This document shows, piece by piece, positions 20,188-28,925 of a DNA stretch of 64,000 nt. Below the pieces are notes generated by a model. That model saw only the letters and a list, made by a program, of their open reading frames with translations. It was not told the DNA's origin and made no database searches. The stretch is from assembly GCA_938024995.1 (NCBI GenBank), contig CALJDU010000069.1, positions 1 through 64,000 of the forward strand, given 5' to 3'. The first letter of the stretch is position 1; every line of letters starts with the position of its first letter. This DNA is from an uncultured bacterium. GTDB taxonomy: Bacteria > Myxococcota_A > Polyangia > Polyangiales > Houyiibacteriaceae. The translations under genes and the position numbers were made by a program.

Positions 20188-21519
20188 CTAGCAAATGTGT
20201 CGGGAGCCACTCGCTTCTTCTTGTCGCACATCATCCCCGACGTGTTGGTACCCGTCTCGCCCGAGGAGACCGTATGCCAAGTTCTTCCCAGCCTCTACCC
20301 CGGGTTGATTGAACGCATCAATATCGTACAGCTCGCCCGAGATCGCCGTCGCCGCCTCAAAGAGGAAGAAGAGCTCCCCCAGCTCGAAGGCACCGAGCGT
20401 CGGGAGCTTCAGGAGAAGGCTCGGGCGCCCGTCCCGACTGAGCGCCACCGCGGTTCCGCGTTGCTCAGCGTCGAGGATCTCAAAGAGGCTGTGACCGCTC
20501 AGGTATTCGTAACCAGGGACGGTCGTTTTCGGGATCACGAGATCGTGCGCAGGAGCTTCGGTCGCGACGAAGGTGACGAGTTTGTCTCGGGGGCCTTCCA
20601 TGAAGAGCTGCACTTGAGCGTGTTGATCGGTCGCGCCGACCGCCGGAAGCGGAGTGGGTCCGGACTCGATCACTTCACCTGTACGTGACGTCCGCTTACC
20701 CAAGCTCTCGGCCCAGAGCTGTACGAACCAGTTCGCGAGAGCGCGCAAAGGATCGGAGTAGGGCATCAGCACGTGAATGCGTCGACCATGATCGCGATCG
20801 TGAAGATAGTGAATCGCCGCGAAGAGCGCCGCGGGGTTCTCAAAGAGCGGGCGACGACATCGCTCCGCCATCTCGGTCGCGCCGCGAAGCATCGCCTCTG
20901 CGTCGACCCCCGCCAAACGGGCCGGGAGAAGACCGACGGCCGTCAACACGGAGAAGCGACCACCCACGTCGCTGGGGATTGGGAACGTCCGGAGCTGCGC
21001 GCTCTTCGCGAACGCGCGCAAGATCCCGTTGTCGGGATCGGTCACCGCGACCAGGTTCGTGGAGGCCCGCGCGCCGAGCCACTCGTGCACGATGAGGAAC
21101 TGCGCGGCGGTCTCGATGGTTCCGCCCGACTTGCTCATCACGATGGCGAGGGTCGTCGCGGGATCGAGCGTCTTGAGGATCCGCGCCAGACGCGTTGGGT
21201 CGCTGTTGTCGAGGAAGTGAACGGGTCGCGCGTCCTGGGGCGCGACGGCGTTCAAGATGGTCTGTCCGCCCAGCGACGAGCCACCGATGCCGAGCACCAA
21301 GATCTCCTTAATGTGGGCCTGCTCGTCGACGAACGCGTTGATCTCGGCGAGCACGTCGCGCTCGGTCGGGAGCCGAAAGAACCCCAAGTCGTCGCGCTCG
21401 GAAAGCGCGGTGACCGCCTCGTCGACACGCGGCGCGAGCTCACGCAGCGAGGGGAGGTCCAGCCCGCATCCTGGGGTTCGCTCGGTCAGCGCGAGGGAGT
21501 AGTCAAGCTGTAGCGTCAT
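20188..21519 (-). CDS. pgi: Glucose-6-phosphate isomerase
   Basis: A 443-residue phosphoglucose isomerase interconverting glucose 6-phosphate and fructose 6-phosphate. The SIS-fold signatures are visible: LGIGGSSLGGQT near the N-terminus and SKSGGTIETA, which holds the phosphate. Length matches the short bacterial class (about 440-450 residues) rather than the 550-residue E. coli type. It is divergent from the penicillin-binding protein gene with a 161-base shared control region. Confidence 0.95.
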   Translation of the reverse strand: MTLQLDYSLALTERTPGCGLDLPSLRELAPRVDEAVTALSERDDLGFFRLPTERDVLAEINAFVDEQAHIKEILVLGIGGSSLGGQTILNAVAPQDARPVHFLDNSDPTRLARILKTLDPATTLAIVMSKSGGTIETAAQFLIVHEWLGARASTNLVAVTDPDNGILRAFAKSAQLRTFPIPSDVGGRFSVLTAVGLLPARLAGVDAEAMLRGATEMAERCRRPLFENPAALFAAIHYLHDRDHGRRIHVLMPYSDPLRALANWFVQLWAESLGKRTSRTGEVIESGPTPLPAVGATDQHAQVQLFMEGPRDKLVTFVATEAPAHDLVIPKTTVPGYEYLSGHSLFEILDAEQRGTAVALSRDGRPSLLLKLPTLGAFELGELFFLFEAATAISGELYDIDAFNQPGVEAGKNLAYGLLGRDGYQHVGDDVRQEEASGSRHIC

Positions 21520-21680
21520 GATGCGTGACCGTACCCTTGGTCCGCTCCTCGATCACGGACGCCTCTCACGTTCCCGAGGGCGCGGAGCATCGTTGACACA
21601 TGCGCCGCGGTTCCTCGCGGGATTTGCTCTCGCTTCTTCTGTTTTTTGGACTTCTGGATCGGGCTCCGTAGCTTCGGCGC

Positions 21681-22943
21681 ATGGCTCGCTCGACCCGCTA
21701 TGCGCTCCGCGTGCTCGCCGTCTCCGCGATGGTGGGCGGTGTGATCTTCGTTTCCTCTGGCTCCGCAGACGACTCGGATGGCGCGCGCGAAGAGGAGGCC
21801 GTGGAAGTGACGCCGGTCGACTCGATCCTGGAGACGCTCGACCCGCGGACGTTCCAGGTTCAAGCCGATGTCGCGTTCGTCCCGCTCGAAGATGGCGGAC
21901 GCGCGGTCCTGACGCTCGACACGGGGCTCCAAGCGCACGCGACCTCGATCCTTGAGCGCTACGATGTTCCTTTCGGTGCCATCGTCGCGATGGAGCCCTC
22001 CTCGGGACGTGTGCTCGCTTACGTGAGTCACTCCAGCCAAAACCCGGACGCGCCCGATCTCGTTCGCGACCCCACGCCGCCGACCGCGTCGGTCTTCAAG
22101 ATCATTACCGGGTCAGCCCTGGTCGACGCAGGGGTCTCGGTCGAGGAGCGAGTCTGTTACGCCGGCGGAGCGAGTCGCCTGCGCGAGCGTCACCTTGAGG
22201 ACGCGCCGAGCGACCGGCAGTGCGCGACGCTGCGCGAGGCGATGGGCGGATCGATCAATGCGGTCTTCGCGAAGCTCGCCGACCGTCACCTCGATGTCGC
22301 GACCATGGAGCGCTACGCCTCCGCGTTTGCGTTTCAGCAGCGGCTGCCCTTTGATCTGCCGACGCTCCCGAGCCCGGCCGAGGTCCCGGCGGAGCGTCTT
22401 GAGTTTGCGCGAACCGCGGCGGGCTTTTGGCACATGCACATGTCACCGCTCCACGGTGCGTTCATCGGCGCGACGATCGCGAACGGTGGCGAGATGCCGC
22501 GCGGCGCGGTGGTGGAACGGATCGAGGACGCGGACCACAACGTTCTGCACGAGCACACACCGTCCATGCATCGCCGCGTCCTGTCGCGCGCGACGGCGAC
22601 GGCGACGGGCGCGATGATGCGCCGTACCGTGACCCACGGGACCTCGCGCCGGACGTTCTTTGATCGCCAGGGCAACGCGTTCCTCCCCGGCATCTCGGTC
22701 GCCGGCAAGACCGGCACGCTTCACGGCGAGAACCCGTTCCGCGGATACACTTGGTGGGTTGGGTTCGCACCGGCAGACGAGCCGACCATCGCCGTGGCTG
22801 CGCTGATCGTGAACTCCCCGCGCTGGCGGATTAAGGCCAACTTCGCCGCCCGTGAAACGCTTCGCTACTACTTGGTCGAGCGTCCACGCGAGCTCGCTCG
22901 CGCCAGCCGCGAGGCTTCGGCCGACGACATCGACGACGAGTAG
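21681..22943 (+). CDS. Short penicillin-binding protein (transpeptidase domain)
   Basis: A 420-residue secreted or membrane-anchored DD-transpeptidase-fold protein. An N-terminal hydrophobic segment (about 6-27) precedes the penicillin-binding domain. All three active-site motifs are intact: SxxK as SVFK (TASVFKII), SxN as SIN (GGSINAVF) and KTGT (AGKTGTLHG). It lacks a glycosyltransferase domain and the usual class B N-terminal pedestal, so it is a minimal stand-alone transpeptidase, possibly an FtsI-like accessory or a sporulation/envelope enzyme. It does not resemble a beta-lactamase in its insert regions. Confidence 0.9.
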   Translation: MARSTRYALRVLAVSAMVGGVIFVSSGSADDSDGAREEEAVEVTPVDSILETLDPRTFQVQADVAFVPLEDGGRAVLTLDTGLQAHATSILERYDVPFGAIVAMEPSSGRVLAYVSHSSQNPDAPDLVRDPTPPTASVFKIITGSALVDAGVSVEERVCYAGGASRLRERHLEDAPSDRQCATLREAMGGSINAVFAKLADRHLDVATMERYASAFAFQQRLPFDLPTLPSPAEVPAERLEFARTAAGFWHMHMSPLHGAFIGATIANGGEMPRGAVVERIEDADHNVLHEHTPSMHRRVLSRATATATGAMMRRTVTHGTSRRTFFDRQGNAFLPGISVAGKTGTLHGENPFRGYTWWVGFAPADEPTIAVAALIVNSPRWRIKANFAARETLRYYLVERPRELARASREASADDIDDE

Positions 22944-23099
22944 CGCCGCGGAGTGTCGCGCGTTGTTCACAGTGTGCCGCGCCGCGGTCAATTCCCTAAC
23001 TCCTCATCATTTGGGAACAGGTGGTTCTCGTGCGTTGTTGGGGAAAGGCGCAGCCGGTCGGCTGGCCCAACATGTGCATTTCTACCTCCTGTGCGCCGA

Positions 23100-23131
23100 C
23101 TCCACGAAGGTCGCTGACCCTTGTCGTGGAG
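23100..23131 (+). other. Nested hairpin in the leader of the 144-residue gene
   Basis: CTCCACGA (23100-23107) pairs with TCGTGGAG (23124-23131), and inside it GGTC (23109-23112) pairs with GACC (23116-23119) around a 3-base loop. There is no U-tract after it, so it is more likely a leader RNA structure or operator than a terminator. It sits 53 bases before the ATG at 23184. Confidence 0.45.
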
Positions 23132-23183
23132 CCGAAATGAACCCAGACACCACGTGTCGCAACAAAGAGCTGAGGACACCACG

Positions 23184-23618
23184 ATGAGCGCGAGGCAGAG
23201 CGTCAATCCAATCGTCATGATCATTGCGGAACGAGGGAGCGACTGGGTCGCTTTTGCAGAGCGTCTCCGTTCACGCCAGACGCCGGCGCAGCAAATCGTG
23301 GTCGTGCAGGGTGACGACGAGACCGACGAGGCCTTCGCGCTCCGTGTGATCGGAAAACAGAAGGCGCTGCGCATCGGCGGCGGGACGCTTTGCGACGTCG
23401 CCGTGCTCGTTCGCGGTCGAACGCGTACAGCGCTCGCGGCGCGGAACATGATGGTTCGCTCGCTCTTAGCGGAGAGCCAAGGCCGGCTCTTCTTGGATGA
23501 GAGTCACCAGCCGTTTGCAGCGCGCGCGCTCGCGAGAGCGTTGCGAGGTCAGGGCAATGTCTCGTTGGTCGCCGGGCCGGAAGACGAAGCGCTCAACCCG
23601 CGCACGCGCGTCGCCTAG
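23184..23618 (+). CDS. Hypothetical alpha/beta protein
   Basis: A 144-residue protein of unknown function. It alternates strands and helices, beginning VMIIAERGSDW and then QQIVVVQGDDE, which suggests a small Rossmann-like or receiver-like fold without catalytic motifs I recognise. The ATG at 23184 is chosen because TGAGGA lies 13 to 8 bases upstream; the longer upstream frame lacks a ribosome site. It stands alone between the penicillin-binding protein gene and the convergent PilT-like gene. Confidence 0.7.
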   Translation: MSARQSVNPIVMIIAERGSDWVAFAERLRSRQTPAQQIVVVQGDDETDEAFALRVIGKQKALRIGGGTLCDVAVLVRGRTRTALAARNMMVRSLLAESQGRLFLDESHQPFAARALARALRGQGNVSLVAGPEDEALNPRTRVA

Positions 23619-23705
23619 GAAACGGCGGCCGGCGCGGTTGCTAACTCGCGCGCATGACCCGCGCGCTGTTGTCCCCGGTCCGCGGCTGAGCGCCGAGGGA
23701 TCTCG

Positions 23706-24743
23706 CTACATCGCTTGGCGCGCGGTCTCGACGCTGATGAGCCCGTTCTGAACGAGGTCGCGGAACGCCATGTCGAAGGTCTGCATCCCGTACGGGTGCA
23801 CGCCGCGCTCCATGATGTCTTTGAGCGGCGGGCTCCCCTCCGGGCGGCGGATGGTCTCACGCGCGGTGCCGGTGACGACCAAGACCTCGACCGCGACGGT
23901 ACGGCCTGAGCCGTCCGCTTTGGGCAAGAGTCGCTGCGCGATGACGCCTTTCAAGTTGTCCGCGAAGCGCTCCCGAACCGATTGTGAATCGGCGCCGCCC
24001 GAGAGCGACATGACGCGGCCGATCGTTCGCGAGACATCCGGCGTGTGAAGGGTCGAGAGGAGCAAGTGACCGGTCTCGGCCGCCTTGAGCGCGATGTTCA
24101 TCGTCTCCTCATCACGAATCTCACCGACGAGGATCACGTCGGGGTCCTGACGAAGCGCGGCGCGAAGGGCGTGCGCGAAGCTCTGCGTGTCGAGGCCGAC
24201 CTCGCGCTGGCTCACCGAAGCCACGTCATCGTCGTGAACGTATTCGATCGGGTCCTCGATCGTGACGATGTGGGCGCGGCGCGTTCGGTTGATGTGGTTC
24301 ACGATCGCGGCGAGCGTCGTGCTCTTTCCGTTGCCCGCGGCGCCGACGCAGAGGATCATTCCGCGCTCAACCTCCGCGAGTTTCTGAATGGACGCCGGGA
24401 GCCGAAGGTCCTCGAAGCTCGGGACCTTGTTTGGGATCGCGCGCAGCGCCATCGCGAGGGAACCGCGTTGCCGATAGACGTTCACGCGGAACCGCCCGTG
24501 ACCGTCCACCTGATAGCTGCAGTCCCATTCCTGTAGGTCCTCGATGTCTCCCTTGAAGCGGCTCTTCGCCAAGACGATCGCGGCGAGCGCTTGCGTGTGC
24601 TCAGGGCGAAGACGTTCGCCTTGGAGGTAGTGCATGGAGCCGTTGACGCGAAAGCCGGGAGGCTGACCGGTCTTGATCAAGACATCGCTCGCCTTGTGCT
24701 GCAGACCCTTGATGAGGAGCGCGTCCAGCGTGTTTTGTTCCAT
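23706..24743 (-). CDS. PilT/PilU-type twitching motility ATPase
   Basis: A 345-residue secretion-type ATPase of the type IV pilus retraction family, a hexamer at the pilus base in the cytosol. Walker A GAAGNGKST, the Asp box TIEDPIEYVH, Walker B VILVGEIRDEET and the His box are all present. Three features are atypical: the C-terminal AIRNLIRE motif of PilT is not preserved (ETIRRPEGSP occupies that region), there are no other pil genes nearby, and the gene is monocistronic. It may therefore be a PilU-like accessory or a second retraction ATPase. I start it at the ATG at 24743, where homology begins; the longer frame upstream adds unrelated residues. Confidence 0.9.
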   Translation of the reverse strand: MEQNTLDALLIKGLQHKASDVLIKTGQPPGFRVNGSMHYLQGERLRPEHTQALAAIVLAKSRFKGDIEDLQEWDCSYQVDGHGRFRVNVYRQRGSLAMALRAIPNKVPSFEDLRLPASIQKLAEVERGMILCVGAAGNGKSTTLAAIVNHINRTRRAHIVTIEDPIEYVHDDDVASVSQREVGLDTQSFAHALRAALRQDPDVILVGEIRDEETMNIALKAAETGHLLLSTLHTPDVSRTIGRVMSLSGGADSQSVRERFADNLKGVIAQRLLPKADGSGRTVAVEVLVVTGTARETIRRPEGSPPLKDIMERGVHPYGMQTFDMAFRDLVQNGLISVETARQAM

Positions 24744-24854
24744 GCCCGGAAAGCATACAGCAATACTTCTTGGAGGGTTTTCGAGACCCTCTCTCCCTTC
24801 GGTCGATTCCCCCAAACGTTCGCTTCGCTCTGAGTTCGCCGAGGGGTCAACGCG

Positions 24855-25523
24855 CTACGCGAGCGCGCGCGCGACGATCTGCTCGGTGAACCGCGCGCGG
24901 AGATAGAAGCCGCGTGGGTTGGCCCATCGGGGGGCACCGTCGGTGTCGAGCGTCATGCGCTTCGCGGCAGCGTTCGGTGCTTTGGGGCGTACCTGCAGCA
25001 CGTCGCCGAGGTGCGCGGTGATCTCATCGATCTGTCCGCGCGCGATCATCGCGGCCAGGCGCTCCCAGTCGGCGCGAAGCGCAGCGACTTCGTCGTCAGT
25101 CGGTGACCAGATGAAGCCGCCGCCCACGCGTCGATCGGGAAGCGGGATGGCGCGCTCCGATTCGATCGGCACAAAGCAGACGCGCTTTAGCTTCCGCCAA
25201 ACGATGGAGTCTTCCCACTCTCGGTCCGCCATTTTCGGGAGCGAGATGGAGCAGACATAGGTCGACTCTTTCGGTCGCCCATCGCGCCGAAGCGGAATCG
25301 TCTTGAGCTCCACGTCGAGCCCGAGGAAGTCGGGCTGGTCTTTGTTGCCAGCGTCCGCGCCGAGCGCGAGCTCCATGAGCTGGCCCACGAGACCCTTCGC
25401 GCGTCTCTGATCCATGGGGATGGCGACGCCGAGCTCCTTACCGAGCTCGGCGATGGTCTTCCCCGCGACGGCGTGGAGACGAGCGTGAAGCTCGTCTTCA
25501 CTGGTAGGCGGCGCGACGGTCAG
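24855..25523 (-). CDS. mutH: DNA mismatch repair endonuclease MutH (apparent CTG start)
   Basis: A MutH/Sau3AI-family endonuclease of 222 residues from the CTG; E. coli MutH has 229. MutH nicks the unmethylated strand at hemimethylated GATC when activated by MutS-MutL. The DX(n)EXK catalytic triad is visible in QPDFLGLDVELKT, with an earlier Glu in GQLMELALGA. IRPKA-type and NPRGFYL motifs (DNA contact and conserved Tyr) are kept near the C-terminus. The first ATG (25415) is 37 codons inside. The frame upstream continues to match E. coli MutH (PPTSEDEL versus PPETEEQL; AGKTIAEL versus SGYTLGEL). Between the preceding in-frame stop (25539-25541) and 25415 there is no ATG, GTG or TTG. The best start is CTG at 25521-25523, with AGG six bases upstream. 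It is coupled to the amidase gene stop, 15 bases before. Confidence 0.9.
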   Translation of the reverse strand: MTVAPPTSEDELHARLHAVAGKTIAELGKELGVAIPMDQRRAKGLVGQLMELALGADAGNKDQPDFLGLDVELKTIPLRRDGRPKESTYVCSISLPKMADREWEDSIVWRKLKRVCFVPIESERAIPLPDRRVGGGFIWSPTDDEVAALRADWERLAAMIARGQIDEITAHLGDVLQVRPKAPNAAAKRMTLDTDGAPRWANPRGFYLRARFTEQIVARALA

Positions 25524-25538
25524 CGGAGACCTAGAAGC

Positions 25539-27794
25539 CTAGCGAACCGGGCCGAGCGGAGTGCTCGGGTCGGCGAACGCGACGTTGACGAGGTCGTCCG
25601 TGATCACGCCCAAGTCGTCGAGGGACTGCGGCGAGAGGTCGATGATGCGACCGGTTCGAGTGTGCGGGCCCCAATCCACTGCGCGGACCACGACCTGTGC
25701 GCCGGTGCGCGGGTTCTTGACGAGGATCTTGGCGGCTCTCCAGAAGTCGCGGCCGCCGGGGCTGTAGTCCCAGCGCATCGCGACGAAGTAGTAGTCCTCC
25801 GGCCGCGAGGCGAGCGTGGCCGCGCCGGGGCTGACCGGGTTGTTCAGCGCGCGGAGGTTCTCGAAGTTGATCGCGCCGGTCTCCGTCGGGGTGACGCCCG
25901 TGTCGAGCGGACCACCGAACCAGCTGAGCGTGCCCTGAACCCACATGTTTCCGTCGACGGAGATGAGCTCGCCGTCCGGCTCCGTGCTGATGCCAAGGGC
26001 CGAGGCGAGCGTGCCGTTGCGGAGCCCGCGACGCGGGATGAAGTGCCCGCCGGTCTCGACGCCGAGGTAGACGCCGCTCGGGGCGGGGCCAGGGCCGGGG
26101 TCGGGCGCACCGCAGGTCTGGTTCGCGGAGAACTCGTACTGCGCGTCACGGCTGACGCGAACGCTGATGAACTGGTCGTCGACCACCTCCCAGCCAGTCA
26201 CGTAGACGAGCACCGATGTCGGACGGGACGCGCGGAGCGTGACGCTCGACACGCTGCCTGAGCGACCACTGATCGCGCTCACAATTTCAACGTCGGGGTG
26301 CAGGCTCACCGCGTCTCCTGCAGAGATGAGGCGACCGCCGCGATCGGTGACGAGCAAGGCGGGCTGGAAGCTCCCCGCGTTTCGTTGGAGGCGAAGCTCA
26401 GTGGGACCGTCCGGAGACAGCTCTGCCCAGTAGCGGTGAATCGCGTACGCGCCGCTCGCGAAGTTCTCGAACTCCGACCAGCGACCGCACGTCCGGAACG
26501 AAGCGCTGGGGTTCCAACAGCTCGCGACGCCACATGGCCAATAGGTGTCGAGGCACGCGCGGCGATCAATGTTGCCGTCCCATGCACAGCTTGCACTGGT
26601 TGAGACGCATCCGCCGGTGGACGCGCAGTAGCCGCAGCCCGGAGTGGCATCGCAGGTCCAGCAAGACGAGATGCCTTCGCAGGTCGCCGGTGGAGCGGGC
26701 TCGGGTTCGGGCTCCGGCTCCGGTTCGGGCTCTGGCTCGGGTTCGGGCATTGGGGCCGGTCGCCCCGTCAACGAACGGGAACGGCCCGTCGCGCGGAGCT
26801 CCTCCATCCGCTCATGAACATAACGGCCTGGACACGACGTACTGGCGCCGCTGTGGTCGCGGTGCCCCTTCACGGTCGAGGTCGAAATCGGAATGTCGTA
26901 GAGGCGGGAGAGGGTGCCGATGAGGCGACCGGTCTGCTCCATCATCGCGTCGCTTGGCCGGTTCGGTCCCCAGGATGAGAGACACCCCGAGTCGTGGAAA
27001 CAACCCACCAACGCGATTCCAATGTTGCCGCTGTTGTTGCTACCGACGTGGGCGCCGCGCATCGGGAGCGGGCGTCCCTCATAGATCGTCCCGTCGAGGC
27101 CGACGAGGAAGTGGTAGCCGAGGTCGCACCAGCCACGCGTGTCCATGTGGTACGCCTGCATCCCCCGAAGCCGCGCGGGGACGTTGTCGGAAGAGGTGAC
27201 GGTGTAGTGAACCGCCATGCGCCAACGCGCTCCATCGCGAGAAGAGCAACGCCCTGTTCGGGCGCCCCATTCTGCGCGGGAGACAACGCCGACATCGGCC
27301 AGCGCAGAGAGGAGGCTGGACTCGGTCGCGCCACCATACTCCTCGAGGCTCTCGGCCACGGGAATGGTCGCGTGCCAAACGATGGACTCGATGCGCTCCA
27401 AATCGGCGACCGCGATGCGAATCTGCGCGCCGAGGTAGACGCGGTCGAAGTCATGTTTGCCGACATGGTTGCCGACCTCGGAATGATCGGCTGCGATGAT
27501 CGACCACTCCCCCGGGTTGGTGGGGTCGTCGAGGGGCCGCGCTTCGATCCAAGGCATGGTGCCTTCGTCACCGACGCGCACCATCACACCAACACGGCTC
27601 GCTCCGCCATCGCCTGCGAGAACATAGGAGACGAGGAAGTCGCCTTCGCGGCGAAAGGTCTCCGCGATTTGGTCACGAGTGAGGATCGACTCCCCATCGT
27701 CGTGTCCCGTGCGTCCCTCATTGAGGGAGGGCTCCGCAGCACACGCGACGGCGAATACCGCCATCAGCAGAACCGATCCAATCCTTATAGCCAT
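25539..27794 (-). CDS. PGRP/amidase_2-type N-acetylmuramoyl-L-alanine amidase, multidomain lipoprotein
   Basis: A 751-residue secreted protein. The signal peptide ends in a lipobox-like VACA. After a strand-rich N-terminal domain comes a peptidoglycan-recognition amidase (about 170-330) with the zinc ligands in MAVHYTV, KGHRDH and TSCPG. It should cleave the bond between MurNAc and L-Ala. A Pro-Glu repeat linker (plus-strand 26698-26749) leads to a Cys-rich module, a beta module and a C-terminal RlpA-like double-psi barrel segment (DWGPHTRTGRIIDLS). The ATG at 27794 is chosen because GGAGG lies five bases upstream. Two peptidoglycan-directed domains in one lipoprotein suggest cell-wall remodelling or bacteriolytic use against prey. 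The MutH gene follows after 15 bases. Confidence 0.88.
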   Translation of the reverse strand: MAIRIGSVLLMAVFAVACAAEPSLNEGRTGHDDGESILTRDQIAETFRREGDFLVSYVLAGDGGASRVGVMVRVGDEGTMPWIEARPLDDPTNPGEWSIIAADHSEVGNHVGKHDFDRVYLGAQIRIAVADLERIESIVWHATIPVAESLEEYGGATESSLLSALADVGVVSRAEWGARTGRCSSRDGARWRMAVHYTVTSSDNVPARLRGMQAYHMDTRGWCDLGYHFLVGLDGTIYEGRPLPMRGAHVGSNNSGNIGIALVGCFHDSGCLSSWGPNRPSDAMMEQTGRLIGTLSRLYDIPISTSTVKGHRDHSGASTSCPGRYVHERMEELRATGRSRSLTGRPAPMPEPEPEPEPEPEPEPEPAPPATCEGISSCWTCDATPGCGYCASTGGCVSTSASCAWDGNIDRRACLDTYWPCGVASCWNPSASFRTCGRWSEFENFASGAYAIHRYWAELSPDGPTELRLQRNAGSFQPALLVTDRGGRLISAGDAVSLHPDVEIVSAISGRSGSVSSVTLRASRPTSVLVYVTGWEVVDDQFISVRVSRDAQYEFSANQTCGAPDPGPGPAPSGVYLGVETGGHFIPRRGLRNGTLASALGISTEPDGELISVDGNMWVQGTLSWFGGPLDTGVTPTETGAINFENLRALNNPVSPGAATLASRPEDYYFVAMRWDYSPGGRDFWRAAKILVKNPRTGAQVVVRAVDWGPHTRTGRIIDLSPQSLDDLGVITDDLVNVAFADPSTPLGPVR

Positions 27795-27818
27795 CCGTGC
27801 CTCCAGCTGATTTCCCAC

Positions 27819-27980
27819 AAAAACCGCGCTTACAGTCGCTGAATGGGAGGCAACTCACAAGGTTTACAAGCAATAAAGTCATCATTTCTGGACGATTCGA
27901 GTGGGATGGCGGTCCATAAAATTGTTTTGTGGTTACAAATTTCTCTTGAAATCATAATCCAGAGATCGCAGAGTCTGCTC
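27819..27980. promoter_or_regulatory. AT-rich divergent control region
   Basis: The roughly 160 bases between the amidase (minus) and the Ser/Thr kinase (plus) are markedly AT-richer than the surrounding coding DNA (for example the run around 27919-27958). They contain CATAAT (27953-27958) as a possible -10 but no well-spaced -35. This is probably the promoter region for both transcripts, or a remnant of transferred DNA. Confidence 0.45.
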
Positions 27981-28925
27981 ATGACGGAAGAATTGCATGT
28001 GGCTGGTTGGGGTGTGGGCGACCATGTGTTGGGGAGGTACAGACTCCTCCGCAATTTGGGTCGCACACATTGGGTGTACGAGGCGGAGGACGAAGTGACG
28101 GGCGACCGGGTGGTCTTGAAGACCCCAAGCGCACGCGACCTGCGTCATCCCCAAGCGAGGGAGCGATTCGTTCGCGAGGCCAAGAACCTGCTTCGTGCGC
28201 AAGGGCCGGGGGTCGTCCGCATGCGCAACTTCGCGTTCATGAACCCGACGTGTCCGGTGCTCGTGATGGATCGTCTCGAGGGGGAGACGTTGGCAGAGCG
28301 AATCGAACGCGGACCCGTCCCCGTGGACGAAGCGATCGCGATCATCGGCGCGCTCCTGCGAACCCTTCGCCGCCTCCACGCGAGCGGTCTTCTTCATCGA
28401 GACCTCAAGCCGGCGAACATCTTGCTGACCTCAAGCGGTCCGGTCCTCATCGATTTCGGCGTGAGCCGCAGCATGCAGGACGCGCGCATCACTCAAGCGG
28501 GCCGCTTGGTCGGGACGCCTTGGTACATGGCGCCCGATCACTTGATGGGCGTCTCCGCAGACGCGAGCGTGGATCTCTACGCGCTCTCGGCGGTCCTCTT
28601 CGAGCTTGTTGAGGGGCGGCCTCCTTTCGATCTTCATTACGCACAAGAACCCATTGGTGCGCTCCTTCGCCGCATCTGCCGGCAGGAGGCGCCCAAGTCG
28701 TCGAGCCCCGCGCTAGGTGATGTCATCGCGCGCGGTCTTCAAAAGCGACGGTCCGCGCGATACACGAGCGCGTCGCAAATGCTCGAGGCGCTCAACGCAC
28801 ATCGAGATCACGGCCGCGTGAGCGCGCACCGCTCCGCGTTCCTCTCGCTTCGCGCACGACCCCCAATCGCTCGTCCCGGCCTCGTGCGGAGCCGCGCGAG
28901 CCTGGTTGAGCAGGCGGTCGCCTGA
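27981..28925 (+). CDS. Soluble Ser/Thr protein kinase
   Basis: A 314-residue Hanks-type kinase without a transmembrane helix. The catalytic loop LLHRDLKPANILL and LIDFGVSR are intact, as is the VAIK-type Lys in VVLKTP, so it should be active. The glycine loop is unusual (LGRTHWVYEA instead of GxGxxG). A C-terminal tail of about 60 residues is basic and unstructured. I start it at ATG 27981, because the upstream frame lies in the AT-rich region. Its stop overlaps the start of the CheB-CheR-like gene by one base (TGATG), so the two products are made together and probably act in one signalling unit. Confidence 0.9.
   Translation: MTEELHVAGWGVGDHVLGRYRLLRNLGRTHWVYEAEDEVTGDRVVLKTPSARDLRHPQARERFVREAKNLLRAQGPGVVRMRNFAFMNPTCPVLVMDRLEGETLAERIERGPVPVDEAIAIIGALLRTLRRLHASGLLHRDLKPANILLTSSGPVLIDFGVSRSMQDARITQAGRLVGTPWYMAPDHLMGVSADASVDLYALSAVLFELVEGRPPFDLHYAQEPIGALLRRICRQEAPKSSSPALGDVIARGLQKRRSARYTSASQMLEALNAHRDHGRVSAHRSAFLSLRARPPIARPGLVRSRASLVEQAVA

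Noticed and set aside
21593..21598. TTGACA upstream of the penicillin-binding protein gene as a -35
   Set aside because: No acceptable -10 lies 16-18 bases downstream.
27843..27980. Extension of the kinase at 27981 to the upstream ATG
   Set aside because: The AT-rich stretch gives an unlikely 46-residue extension with no kinase homology.
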